Shown here one piece after another: positions 54,332 to 63,132 of a stretch of DNA of 64,000 nucleotides (position 1 is its first letter; each line of letters starts with the position of its first letter). The stretch comes from Cytophagales bacterium. GTDB taxonomy: Bacteria; Bacteroidota; Bacteroidia; Cytophagales; Thermoflexibacteraceae. Both the position numbers and the translations under genes were made by a program. A model generated the notes under the pieces. The model searched no databases and was not told where the DNA came from. It saw only the letters and a program-made list of their open reading frames with translations. Location of the stretch: positions 1 through 64,000 of the forward strand of contig REAZ01000005.1 of assembly GCA_004294445.1 (NCBI GenBank), in the 5' to 3' direction.

Positions 54332-55165
54332 GGTTACGAATCGGAAGCCTCTGCTTTTGAGCGACTTAATGATAGCAGGCAAAACAAGAATGGTATTTTC
54401 TCGGCTCCGTCCAGAGCTATGCATCAGGATAATGCCGCCGTTATGGGCATATTGCTCTACTTGGGTAAAAATTTCTAAAGGAGAATTTCGGCTCGTATTC
54501 CAATCGTAAGTATCTATTGACCAGTTGATTATCTTATAGTCTTTCTGTACTAAGGCAATTACCTGCTCATCTGTAATCATGCCATAAGGTGGGCGAAAAA
54601 ATTTAGGATTTAGCCCAATTTCTTTCTGAAAAGCTACTTCGGCGGAGTCTATGTCTTTGAGTGCTTGCTCGGTGGATAGCAGTGTGTATTTTTTATGGCT
54701 AAACGAATGATTCCCAATGAGATGCCCTCCTTTTTTGATGGCTTCTGCATTATCTTTGTACTTTTTTAGGCGATTCGCTATGAGAAAAAAAGTAGCTTTC
54801 ACTTTGTGTTTTTCTAAGATTGCCAATATTTGCGGGCAGTACCAATCGTCAGGGCTATCATCAAAAGTAAGTGCGATGAGTTTTTTTTCGCTGGGCTTTG
54901 CAAAAAAATAATTTTCCGAAAATTTTTGTGCTTGGCGTTCTACCTCTTTTTTGAAATGTTGTTCTGTTGCTGTTTCTGCTTTATTGGCTAAAAATGGCTT
55001 TCCAAACAAGAAATTTGAGAAGTTTTCAGCCAATACCAACAAGCCTACCGCATCTCCTTTTCCCTTTTTTTCATCAATAAATGGCTTAAATAACCATAAA
55101 TTGGCATAAAAAAAGAGAAAAAGAAAAACAATAATAATGGCTCGTTTGCGGTGCTTGGCTCGCAT
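54302..55165 (-). CDS. Polysaccharide deacetylase-family protein
   Basis: A carbohydrate esterase 4 NodB-homology enzyme of 287 residues, anchored by an N-terminal membrane helix (AIIIVFLFLFFYANLWLF). The motifs are ALTFDDSPDDWY (catalytic base Asp and metal Asp), GNHSFSHKKY (metal His pair), FRPPYG, and the late HSSGRSRENT. It probably deacetylates peptidoglycan or an exopolysaccharide in the periplasm. Its start codon overlaps the stop of the upstream lipoprotein gene by one base, so the two form an operon. Confidence 0.92.
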   Translation of the reverse strand: MRAKHRKRAIIIVFLFLFFYANLWLFKPFIDEKKGKGDAVGLLVLAENFSNFLFGKPFLANKAETATEQHFKKEVERQAQKFSENYFFAKPSEKKLIALTFDDSPDDWYCPQILAILEKHKVKATFFLIANRLKKYKDNAEAIKKGGHLIGNHSFSHKKYTLLSTEQALKDIDSAEVAFQKEIGLNPKFFRPPYGMITDEQVIALVQKDYKIINWSIDTYDWNTSRNSPLEIFTQVEQYAHNGGIILMHSSGRSRENTILVLPAIIKSLKSRGFRFVTLDKLLPHPL

Positions 55166-56415
55166 TATTTTTTGATTGCCCGAATGAGGTTATTATCTTT
55201 TGTACCCCAGTGATACCCCAAATCGAAGGGCATTGCTTTGACGGCATTAGCGGCTTTTAAGCTATCGTAATACGCTTTTAAGTCTTTTTGCCCCATGTAA
55301 GTAAAATCTTTGATGGGCTTGTCGTAAACTCCGTAAAGAGTCAAATCCCACTTAGATTTGTCAAAAAAGCGAAAAGGCATTCCCGTATCGTCTTGCAAAA
55401 TAAATTTTGCCTTCTCCAATACAAGTGGTCGCATGGTAGTAAAGTATTGAAAATGAAGTAAATAAGAAGCTGATTTGAAATAAGCATTGCAAGTTGGTAA
55501 GTTTTGCAAGAACTTTGCAAAGTTGGGGCTTTGCTTCAGCCCGCTATCGGAGGCATCTTGACGGAAGTAGCAAACGCTTTTTTGGCGGTTTTCACTTGGG
55601 TTAAAAAAACTTACTTTTACGCCTCTCATGCCTTTTGTGCCTACGGAATCTATGCTCGATAGCACAAATTTGCCATCTGCATCGATACTTACCTGCTCAA
55701 TGTTGGTGATGGTATGCCCCGTACGGACAATGAATAGGCAAAGGGCGGGCAAAATGCCTTCTGCCTTGCCACGTTGGAAGTCGTTTGCCATGCGGCGAGT
55801 AAGAAAATAGCTTTTTTCTAACAAATCTTCGATAGACTCTGCGACAGAAAAGAAATAATTGTCCACCATTTTTTTGTTGTACTTATCCAAATCGGGGAAG
55901 GGAATGATGGTTTCCAAGCCAATGAGCGTGTAGTTATCTGCCTGCGGGAAAAGATTATAGGCGTTCACGAAATCGGGACCCGAAAAAGGGTAAAATAAAT
56001 CTGTATGGTCTTTGTTTGCCTCTGCAAGTTCTGTTTTTGCCCACTCACGCATCTTGGAAAAGCGGCTGCCGTCTATCTTAGACCACGATTTTTCCAAATC
56101 ACTTGCAAAAACTTTGTAGTTAGCAAGGGTGTCGTATTTTTTGAATGGGCTATTGGCATCTATGGGCAGCCCTGCGACCAAGCGTGCAAAATCGTTGTAC
56201 TTCGGATTAACGATTTGTATGGTGTTGGTAGGGTTGGTAGCTTTTGCTGTATCTGCCGAAGTTACAGGTGTAGCAAAACTTTCTGCTTGTAATGCAGTGC
56301 TATCTGCTTGTTTGTCTGCATTTTGTCCTTGTGTGCCTGATTGGTCGCAACCTTGAAAGAGTAAGAAAGAGGCAAGCATAAAAAAACAAAATTTGTGCAT
56401 ATTCACGATTTTCAT
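55165..56415 (-). CDS. Lipoprotein of unknown function
   Basis: A 416-residue lipoprotein. The signal is MHKFCFFMLASFLLFQGC with the lipobox Cys, and an Ala/Thr/Gln-rich linker follows to about residue 75. The start could be the ATG at 56415 or at 56400; both precede the same signal. The rest is a globular domain (ARLVAGLPIDANSPFKKYD...LFYPFSGPDFVNAYNLFP, later RTGHTITNIEQVSID and MPFDLGYHWGTKDNNLIRAI) that I have seen only in Bacteroidota proteins of unknown function. It is translationally coupled to the deacetylase gene. Confidence 0.72.
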   Translation of the reverse strand: MKIVNMHKFCFFMLASFLLFQGCDQSGTQGQNADKQADSTALQAESFATPVTSADTAKATNPTNTIQIVNPKYNDFARLVAGLPIDANSPFKKYDTLANYKVFASDLEKSWSKIDGSRFSKMREWAKTELAEANKDHTDLFYPFSGPDFVNAYNLFPQADNYTLIGLETIIPFPDLDKYNKKMVDNYFFSVAESIEDLLEKSYFLTRRMANDFQRGKAEGILPALCLFIVRTGHTITNIEQVSIDADGKFVLSSIDSVGTKGMRGVKVSFFNPSENRQKSVCYFRQDASDSGLKQSPNFAKFLQNLPTCNAYFKSASYLLHFQYFTTMRPLVLEKAKFILQDDTGMPFRFFDKSKWDLTLYGVYDKPIKDFTYMGQKDLKAYYDSLKAANAVKAMPFDLGYHWGTKDNNLIRAIKK

Positions 56416-56547
56416 TGGTATTTGATGTTCTAATGTAAATAAATGAGAAGTTTTAGACCTCAAATTTAAAAACAAAAGTTTAGATTATTTGGCAGTAGGG
56501 CTAAGTCTGTCAATAATATTTTTAGGAACGTAGTTAAGTAAAAAAAA

Positions 56548-56590
56548 GCAACTTTGTCAAAGTTTGAAACTTCGACAAAGTTGCAAAAAA
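56548..56590 (-). terminator. Rho-independent terminator after carB
   Basis: GCAACTTTGTC (56548-56558) pairs perfectly with GACAAAGTTGC (56574-56584), and there is a T run on the minus strand after the stem. It lies a few bases past the carB stop and separates it from the lipoprotein gene. Confidence 0.8.
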
Positions 56591-56591
56591 A

Positions 56592-59405
56592 CTACCTACT
56601 CAAATACAAGTTCCTTTTAGAGTACAAGTCCAAGAAATAATCGTCAGTGAGGTCGTCTATGAAGTAAATAGCCTCACCTGTGGACTTCATTTCGGGGCCG
56701 AGTTCCTTGTTTACGTTAGGGAATTTATTGAAAGAGAAAACAGGAATTTTAATGGCATAGCCTTCTTTGTGAGGATTAAACTCAAAATCTTTCAGTTTTT
56801 TCTCGCCAAGCATTACTTTTGTGGCATAGTTTACATAGGGTTCTCTGTACGCCTTGCAAATAAAAGGTACTGTGCGCGATGCTCTTGGGTTTGCCTCTAT
56901 GATGTAAACAATGTCGTTTTTAATCGCAAATTGGATATTGATAAGCCCAACGGTATTGAGTGCCAAAGCAATCTTGCGGGTATGATTCTTTATTTGTGTC
57001 ATTACGAAGTCCCCTAAATTGAAGGGAGGCAATACCGAATTGGAGTCGCCAGAGTGAATGCCCGCAGGCTCTATATGCTCCATGATGCCAATAATATAGA
57101 CATCTTCCCCATCACAAATTGCGTCTGCTTCTGCCTCTATCGCATTTTCCAAAAAGTGGTCTAAAAGCACGCGATTGTTTGGATTTTCATTCAAAATATT
57201 GACTACGTGCTGCTCTAATTCCTTTTCGTTAATGACGATTTTCATACTTTGCCCACCCAATACATAAGACGGACGGACTAACAAGGGGAAGCCCAATTCT
57301 CTGGAAAGCTCGATGGCTTGGTCTGAATCTTGGATTACACCATACTGAGGAAAGGGAATTTTGTTTTCCTTGAGCAAATCTGAAAATTTGCCTCTATCTT
57401 CCGCCAAATCAAGGCTTTCATAGTTCGTGCCTATGATTTTTATGCCATAGCGGTCGAGTTTTTCGGCTATTTTTAGGGCTGTTTGTCCGCCCAACTGCAC
57501 GATAACGCCTTCGGGCTTTTCATGCAGAATAATGTCGTAAATATGCTCCCAAAAAACAGGTTCAAAGTAGAGTTTGTCGGCTGTATCAAAGTCGGTAGAA
57601 ACGGTTTCAGGGTTGCAGTTAATCATAATGGTTTCGTAGCCGCACTCTTTGGCTGCCAAAACGCCATGCACGCAAGAATAGTCGAACTCGATGCCTTGCC
57701 CAATGCGGTTAGGGCCTGAACCAAGCACTACTATTTTCTTTTTCTCAGTAACTACTGACTCGTTTTCTTCGTCGAAAGTAGAATAATAATAAGGTGTTTT
57801 TGCCTCAAACTCTGCCGCACAAGTATCTACAATTTTATATACACGCTTGATTCCCAGCTCAGTGCGTCTTTGGTGTGCATCGCTTTCCAAGCATTTAAGC
57901 AAGTGTGCAATTTGGCGGTCTGCATAGCCTTTTTGTTTTGCAGAGAGCAGCAAATCTTTGGGAATATTATCAATGGTGAATTTTTGGATTTCTCTTTCGA
58001 GCAAAACCAGTTCTTCTATTTGGCTTAAAAACCATTTGTCGATTTTGGTGAGTTTTTGAATGGTTTTGAAAGAAATGCCTAATTTGAAAGCGTCATAAAT
58101 TCGGAATAGTCTGTCCCACGAGGGGTTGGCTAATTTGTCCAAAATGGTATTTTGGTCGGTCATTTCCTTGCCGTCTGCTCCGAGTCCGTTTCTTTTAATT
58201 TCCAACGACTGACAGGCTTTCTGGAGTGCTTCTTGGAAATTTCGCCCGATGCCCATTGCCTCGCCTACAGACTTCATTTGCAAGCCCAATTTGGTATCTG
58301 CTCCTTTAAACTTGTCGAAATTCCAGCGTGGAATTTTTACAATTACGTAATCTAAGGCGGGTTCAAAGAAAGCAGATGTGTTTTTTGTAATTTGATTTTC
58401 CAACTCGTCGAGGTGGTAGCCTATGGCTAATTTGGTAGCTACTTTGGCGATTGGGTAGCCTGTAGCTTTGGAGGCAAGGGCAGAAGACCTTGAAACTCTT
58501 GGATTTATCTCGATAGCTATAATTTCATCAGTATCAGGATTGACGGAAAACTGCACGTTGCAACCGCCCGCAAACTGTCCAATGCCATGCATCATTTTGA
58601 TAGCCAAATCTCTCATGTGTTGGTAAACAGTATCGGAAAGAGTCATGGCAGGGGCTACGGTGATGGAGTCTCCCGTATGCACGCCCATAGGGTCAAAGTT
58701 TTCTATGGAGCAGATAATCACCATATTGCTTGCATCATCTCTTAATATTTCCAATTCAAATTCTTTCCAGCCGTAGATGCTTTGCTCCACCAAAACCTCG
58801 TGAGTAGGCGATGCGTGCAAGCCGTGATTAAGTGCTGCATCAAATTTTTCGGGGTCATCTACAAAGCCGCCTCCTGTGCCACCAAGCGTAAATGAAGGTC
58901 TGATAACTAATGGGAAACCAATCTCTTGGGCTATTTCTTTTCCTTCTAAGAAAGATTTTGCTGTTTTGCCCTTGCACACACCTACGCCAAGTTCTATCAT
59001 TTTATGGCGAAATAGTTCGCGGTCTTCGGTCGTATTGATAGCCGCTACATCAACGCCAATCATTTTTACACCATATTTTTTCCAAATACCCGCCTTATCG
59101 CAGTCTATAGCCAAGTTAAGTGCAGTCTGCCCGCCCATTGTAGGAAGTACTGCATCAATTTTATGTTTTTCCAAAATTTCCCTGATATACTTCTTTTCCA
59201 AGGGCTTAAGATAGACGTGGTCAGCCATGACGGGGTCAGTCATGATGGTAGCGGGGTTGGAGTTAATCAAAATAACTTCTATTCCTTCCTCGCGCAGAGA
59301 GCGTGCGGCTTGCGAGCCAGCATAATCAAATTCGCAGGCTTGCCCAATCACGATGGGTCCACTACCAATAATGAGGACAGATTTGATATTTGGATTCTTT
59401 GGCAT
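56592..59405 (-). CDS. carB: Carbamoyl-phosphate synthase large subunit
   Basis: Makes carbamoyl phosphate from ammonia (supplied by CarA), bicarbonate and two ATP for pyrimidine and arginine synthesis. Two homologous ATP-grasp halves are visible, each opening with a nucleotide-site signature: IGSGPIVIGQACEFDY (about residue 12) and LGSGPNRIGQGIEFDYSC (about 559). Further matches are EINPRVSRSSALASKATGYPIA and EANPRASRTVPFICKA. At 937 residues it is about 135 shorter than the E. coli protein, ending soon after the second ATP-grasp half. The C-terminal MGS-like allosteric domain that binds UMP and ornithine is therefore missing. carA is not adjacent. The 5' leader carries a terminator-like hairpin. 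Confidence 0.96.
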   Translation of the reverse strand: MPKNPNIKSVLIIGSGPIVIGQACEFDYAGSQAARSLREEGIEVILINSNPATIMTDPVMADHVYLKPLEKKYIREILEKHKIDAVLPTMGGQTALNLAIDCDKAGIWKKYGVKMIGVDVAAINTTEDRELFRHKMIELGVGVCKGKTAKSFLEGKEIAQEIGFPLVIRPSFTLGGTGGGFVDDPEKFDAALNHGLHASPTHEVLVEQSIYGWKEFELEILRDDASNMVIICSIENFDPMGVHTGDSITVAPAMTLSDTVYQHMRDLAIKMMHGIGQFAGGCNVQFSVNPDTDEIIAIEINPRVSRSSALASKATGYPIAKVATKLAIGYHLDELENQITKNTSAFFEPALDYVIVKIPRWNFDKFKGADTKLGLQMKSVGEAMGIGRNFQEALQKACQSLEIKRNGLGADGKEMTDQNTILDKLANPSWDRLFRIYDAFKLGISFKTIQKLTKIDKWFLSQIEELVLLEREIQKFTIDNIPKDLLLSAKQKGYADRQIAHLLKCLESDAHQRRTELGIKRVYKIVDTCAAEFEAKTPYYYSTFDEENESVVTEKKKIVVLGSGPNRIGQGIEFDYSCVHGVLAAKECGYETIMINCNPETVSTDFDTADKLYFEPVFWEHIYDIILHEKPEGVIVQLGGQTALKIAEKLDRYGIKIIGTNYESLDLAEDRGKFSDLLKENKIPFPQYGVIQDSDQAIELSRELGFPLLVRPSYVLGGQSMKIVINEKELEQHVVNILNENPNNRVLLDHFLENAIEAEADAICDGEDVYIIGIMEHIEPAGIHSGDSNSVLPPFNLGDFVMTQIKNHTRKIALALNTVGLINIQFAIKNDIVYIIEANPRASRTVPFICKAYREPYVNYATKVMLGEKKLKDFEFNPHKEGYAIKIPVFSFNKFPNVNKELGPEMKSTGEAIYFIDDLTDDYFLDLYSKRNLYLSR

Positions 59406-59440
59406 TTTGTTTATTATGAGTTATAAAGTTATCAAAAAAT

Positions 59441-59478
59441 TAGCTTTACTAAACTTGCGTACAAGTTCGGTAAAGCTA
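59441..59478 (-). terminator. Terminator-like hairpin in the carB leader
   Basis: TAGCTTTAC (59441-59449) pairs with GTAAAGCTA (59470-59478), and an inner ACTTG/CAAGT stem continues. On the minus strand the stem is followed by AATTTTTTG, the look of an intrinsic terminator. It ends about 36 bases before the carB ATG. It may stop read-through from the upstream SLATT genes, or act as an attenuator of carB. Confidence 0.6.
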
Positions 59479-59610
59479 TTATATGCGTTTTTTGTAAGTC
59501 GGTTATAATTGGTATTTTCATTTTAAAAAAACGTATAAGCAGTTCATCTATTTTTTTTCTGACGTGCCTATAATTTTTGGGTTTAAAATCTGAAAACCTT
59601 AAAAATTTTG

Positions 59611-59618
59611 CAAAGATA
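59611..59618 (-). promoter_or_regulatory. Possible -7 box for carB
   Basis: TATCTTTG on the minus strand is a perfect -7 element, but no TTTG lies at the expected distance. If used, the carB leader is about 200 bases and includes the hairpin at 59441-59478. Confidence 0.35.
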
Positions 59619-59678
59619 TAATGTTTTCAAACAGTAAAAATGAAAATGAGATTAATTTTTGATTAATCCTCAAATTTT

Positions 59679-60323
59679 TTAATTTGGTTTATTCATTCCT
59701 GATGACCTTGCTTTTACTATGGTCTTATCCGTTTCTTCACGAATACGGCTGTAGTCAATTTTTATCAAATCTACTTCCAACATGGTGATGGTTTCGGGCA
59801 TAGTGCGCAGGTAGCGAATATAATAGAGTAGATTTTTCAGCTGATTGGCTGTGCTTGAGTAGCGCACCCAAAGCTCATTAGAGTCAAAGAACATACGCAA
59901 ATCACTAATGATGGTCATAAATGCACTAATAAGTAGCGCAGTAGTATTGACAAACCAAGTAGGGTCTATACCAAAAATAGGCTGCGAAAGTCTTCCTGTG
60001 AGGTTAATACCCAAAATGACAGTGAGTAATGCTGCCAAAACTGTTCCCATCATTTTCAGTGCCAATGCACCATATTGTTGTTTTTTCTCCTGTTTTTCAC
60101 TTACCACCAAATCGTCTTGAATCTTTGTTTCCAAATAATCCAATTTATCACCAATTTCTACTTTTTCATCATCAGAAAGTGGCTTTATAGTTCTTCTTGC
60201 AAAAAGTTTGAGTCTCAAAATTGTCTGTGGACTCATCTTGGGTTTGTCGGGCTGTAGCATACTATAGTTGATGGCTTGTGCATCGGCAGTAGTAGCAAGG
60301 TTCTGTAGTTCTTCTGTTTCCAT
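59679..60323 (-). CDS. SLATT-like two-helix membrane protein, second of a tandem pair
   Basis: A 214-residue protein with two hydrophobic helices (about 95-115 and 130-150), flanked by charged helices and followed by FFDSNELWVRYSSTANQLKNLLYYI. The two helices plus a Trp-x-x-Tyr...Leu helix are the pattern of SLATT domains, predicted pore-forming or membrane-disrupting effectors in nucleotide-signalling defence systems. No SMODS nucleotidyltransferase or SLOG protein is adjacent. The upstream gene at 60346-60993 is a clear paralogue. The family assignment is by pattern. Confidence 0.6.
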   Translation of the reverse strand: METEELQNLATTADAQAINYSMLQPDKPKMSPQTILRLKLFARRTIKPLSDDEKVEIGDKLDYLETKIQDDLVVSEKQEKKQQYGALALKMMGTVLAALLTVILGINLTGRLSQPIFGIDPTWFVNTTALLISAFMTIISDLRMFFDSNELWVRYSSTANQLKNLLYYIRYLRTMPETITMLEVDLIKIDYSRIREETDKTIVKARSSGMNKPN

Positions 60324-60345
60324 ATTTTGGTTCTATAGTAGTGTC

Positions 60346-60993
60346 TTAGTTTTTTCCGTAGTCGTCCATTCTTAGTCGTAAGCGGTTATTTTCGGCTTCT
60401 TCTTTGATGCGAGTATATTCGAGATTGAGTAGATTTATATCGTCCAGCGTGCAGTAATTAAAGCCAATTTTGAGGTATTGAATATCCTCTAAGAGCTGCT
60501 GTAGCTGGTTTACGGTGTCGGTATAGAGTACCCAAAGCTCATTGGAATCCAGAAAGTTACGCAACGCACCAAGTACGGTCAGGAAGGCACTAATAATAAT
60601 GGCAATGGTATTGGCGTACCAACTTAGGGGCTGCCCCAAGGGAGTGCGTATGTACTCCATGTCATTAAATACGGTCAGATTAACGCCTAAGAGTACGGTA
60701 ACGATGGCAGCCAAAGCGGTAGTGAGTAAGCGGAAGACTACGGCACCTTTTCCTTTTACCTTGCCTCTTTTCTGATAAAGTTCTATGTCTTTCTTGATTT
60801 CGCTTTCCAAAATAGACAGTTTAAGTTCTACATCTTTTTGCTCCTCTTCGCTTACTACCTTGCGTTGAGATTTCCCAAATAAGCGTTGCCGAAGCTGCCC
60901 TTGGTGAGATAGCTGCTGAACATCTTGATTGCCTATAAATACTTGGCTATTAGCTTGGGTGTCAATATCATTTATCAAATCGTCATTCATCAT
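60346..60993 (-). CDS. SLATT-like two-helix membrane protein, first of a tandem pair
   Basis: A 215-residue paralogue of the next gene, 22 bases upstream of it. It has the same order: a charged N-terminal region with RQRLFGKSQRK, a coiled helix (ILESEIKKDIELYQK), two membrane helices (LLTTALAAIVTVLLGVNL and WYANTIAIIISAFLTVLG), then FLDSNELWVLYTDTVNQLQQLLEDI. The identical placement of SNELW after the second helix shows they arose by duplication. Both may form one hetero-oligomeric membrane complex. Function unknown. Confidence 0.6.
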   Translation of the reverse strand: MMNDDLINDIDTQANSQVFIGNQDVQQLSHQGQLRQRLFGKSQRKVVSEEEQKDVELKLSILESEIKKDIELYQKRGKVKGKGAVVFRLLTTALAAIVTVLLGVNLTVFNDMEYIRTPLGQPLSWYANTIAIIISAFLTVLGALRNFLDSNELWVLYTDTVNQLQQLLEDIQYLKIGFNYCTLDDINLLNLEYTRIKEEAENNRLRLRMDDYGKN

Positions 60994-61093
60994 AAAAAGT
61001 TTGATTTTCAGCTTATTAAAAACACTAAGTTAAAGTAAGACTTTTGAATAGTCAAATTTATAATTAAATATTTCATAAACATATTAAATTTGT

Positions 61094-61960
61094 ATGAAAT
61101 TTAGTATCTTTGGCAATAATAATCTGAATCAGGTCAAAATAAATTTTAGTAATATGAAACTTCCTAAATTAAGAATGTCAAAATTGAAGTTTGTACGCAT
61201 GGATCCCTTTGGTAATGTGGTCTTGCTTAAGCGTGCATTGATTGGTATATTGGCTTTTTTTACGTATAGTAGGTTTAACATCACTAATAAACTCAAGATA
61301 GAGGGTACGGAGTATTTACTTGATTTGCCTGACAGCAATGTCATGTTTATTTCAAATCATCAAACTTATTACGCTGACGTAATGGCGTTATACCATATTT
61401 TTTGTAGTGTGAAGTGGCGTTTCAGAGATACCATTCGCTATCCATTGTATTTTTTGCTTCCCCGTGCCAACTCCTACTATGTGGCTGCCGAAGAAACGAT
61501 GAAAGACAGTGGACTAATCCCTAAGATTTTTTCTTATACGGGTGCTGTTACTGTAAAGCGTTCTTGGAGAGCCAAAGGCAAAGAGGTACAGCGAGGAGCG
61601 GATAGAAATGCCCCAGAAAAGATACAAAAAGCCTTAGAATTTGGATGGGTTGTAAACTTCCCACAAGGAACAACAAAACCTTATGCACCCGTTCGCAAGG
61701 GGGTAGCCCACCTCATTAAGGAGTATGACCCTATCGTAGTGCCTGTGGTAATTAATGGTTTTCGTAGGGCTTTTGATAAAAAAGGATTGAAATTTAAAAA
61801 GCGTGGTACGACACTTTCGGTCAAATTCAAACCGCCTTTACGCTTTGATAAGAGCTATACTACAGAGCAGATTCAGATAGAAATAGCACGCCTCATAGAG
61901 CAGGAGCCAGAGAGGTCTATCCTATTTAATCCGAACAATCCGCCCGAAGCAGAAGCCTAA
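61094..61960 (+). CDS. plsC: 1-acyl-sn-glycerol-3-phosphate acyltransferase family protein
   Basis: A phospholipid acyltransferase of the PlsC family. The catalytic NHxxxxD motif is in SNHQTYYADVMAL (about residues 83-95). The second motif reads FPQGTTKP, with Gln in place of the usual Glu of FPEGT. Its length of 288 is a little over the family norm. I kept the first ATG, but the start could be at the MKLPKLRMSK segment about 20 residues in. The next gene begins 4 bases after its stop. Confidence 0.87.
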   Translation: MKFSIFGNNNLNQVKINFSNMKLPKLRMSKLKFVRMDPFGNVVLLKRALIGILAFFTYSRFNITNKLKIEGTEYLLDLPDSNVMFISNHQTYYADVMALYHIFCSVKWRFRDTIRYPLYFLLPRANSYYVAAEETMKDSGLIPKIFSYTGAVTVKRSWRAKGKEVQRGADRNAPEKIQKALEFGWVVNFPQGTTKPYAPVRKGVAHLIKEYDPIVVPVVINGFRRAFDKKGLKFKKRGTTLSVKFKPPLRFDKSYTTEQIQIEIARLIEQEPERSILFNPNNPPEAEA

Positions 61961-61964
61961 GACA

Positions 61965-62573
61965 ATGCACCAAAAAATTGCAAAAATCATTTCCGCAGTG
62001 CTGCATCCAGCACTGATTCCTACTTATTTGTTTGCTTTTTTGCTTTTTGATACTTCCATAGTACCCTATCATGAGCATAAGTGGATGCTCTTGGGCATTG
62101 TTTTTTTGTTCACTTTCGTTTTTCCTGTGCTAAGTTTTTTCTCTTTTCTGAAAGCAAAAATCATTTCTGCGATTGATATTCCAAACAGAGAGGAACGCAT
62201 TAAGCCATTTCTATTGATGAGCCTTTTGTATGTATTTATCACTTATTTATTTTTCAGACTGTCGCCAATTTTTGATGTATTAACCTTAATGATGCTTGGT
62301 ATTTCCTTCGTATTGGTCTTGGTAACTCTTATTACATTTGTGCATAAAATCAGCGTACACGCCGCAGGAGTAAGCGGAGGGCTTGGGACGCTTTTAGGGC
62401 TACAGTACAAGTACGCTCACGAAGATTTTTTGTACCCTGTTTTGTTTTTTGTGCTGCTTACTGGCATAGTCATGTCCGCCCGCCTGAGTCTGAAGGCACA
62501 TACCTTGAGCGAACTGATGAATGGCTTTAGCTTAGGTTTACTTATTACGTTTGGGGTGTTGGCTTTTCTTTGA
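61965..62573 (+). CDS. PAP2-like membrane protein
   Basis: A 202-residue membrane protein with about six helices. Late motifs KISVHAAGVSGGLGTLLG and RLSLKAHTLSELMNGFSLG resemble the second and third parts of the PAP2 (phosphatidic acid phosphatase) signature, with His in each. The first KxxxxxxRP part is replaced by IPNREERIKPF. It is coupled to plsC, so a role in phospholipid metabolism is plausible; catalytic activity is uncertain. Its 3' end overlaps the convergent CheB-like gene by 29 bases. Confidence 0.72.
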   Translation: MHQKIAKIISAVLHPALIPTYLFAFLLFDTSIVPYHEHKWMLLGIVFLFTFVFPVLSFFSFLKAKIISAIDIPNREERIKPFLLMSLLYVFITYLFFRLSPIFDVLTLMMLGISFVLVLVTLITFVHKISVHAAGVSGGLGTLLGLQYKYAHEDFLYPVLFFVLLTGIVMSARLSLKAHTLSELMNGFSLGLLITFGVLAFL

Positions 62574-63132
62574 AATAGCTATCTAACCAAGTTTTGATTG
62601 ATTCAGCCCCTAATACATGGTCTATAGCAGTCATAGACATCGCCGACTTTGGCATAGTATCTATAAAGCACTCACTTGGCTCCTGTACTATAGTTTTTCC
62701 GCCACTTTCCCTGATGGCTTTCATACCAAATGCCCCATCTTTATTTGCCCCCGTTACCAATACGCCCACCAAATTTTCTTGAAAAACTTCAGATGCGGAA
62801 AGAAATAGCACATCGATAGAGGGGCGCGAATACTGCACCAAAGGGCTGGAGGACAAAGAAAAACACAAATCAGGCTCGACTACCAAATGTACATTAGGGG
62901 GGGATAAATAGATATTGCCTCCTTGGATTGCTTCGCGGTCTTTGGGTTCTATCACAGGAATATTGGTAGCATACTGAAGCACATCTCGTAAGCCCGCAGA
63001 AACATCTGTTTGGAGACGGTGCAAGCATATCAGTATGGCACTTTCGTTGGTGATGGAGATGCCTCCTAAAATTGTTTTTACAACTTTAATACTACCAGCA
63101 GACCCTCCGATGACAGCTACCTTATTAATCAT
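62545..63132 (-). CDS. CheB-type methylesterase domain protein
   Basis: A stand-alone chemotaxis methylesterase catalytic domain of 195 residues, which removes methyl groups from (or deamidates) chemoreceptors. The active-site triad is S11 in GGSAGS, H38 in CLHR and the Asp in ANKDGAFG. No receiver domain is fused; instead a separate receiver gene overlaps its start by four bases. No cheR, cheA or receptor gene is nearby, so it may act in a non-chemotactic pathway. Confidence 0.9.
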   Translation of the reverse strand: MINKVAVIGGSAGSIKVVKTILGGISITNESAILICLHRLQTDVSAGLRDVLQYATNIPVIEPKDREAIQGGNIYLSPPNVHLVVEPDLCFSLSSSPLVQYSRPSIDVLFLSASEVFQENLVGVLVTGANKDGAFGMKAIRESGGKTIVQEPSECFIDTMPKSAMSMTAIDHVLGAESIKTWLDSYFKEKPTPQT

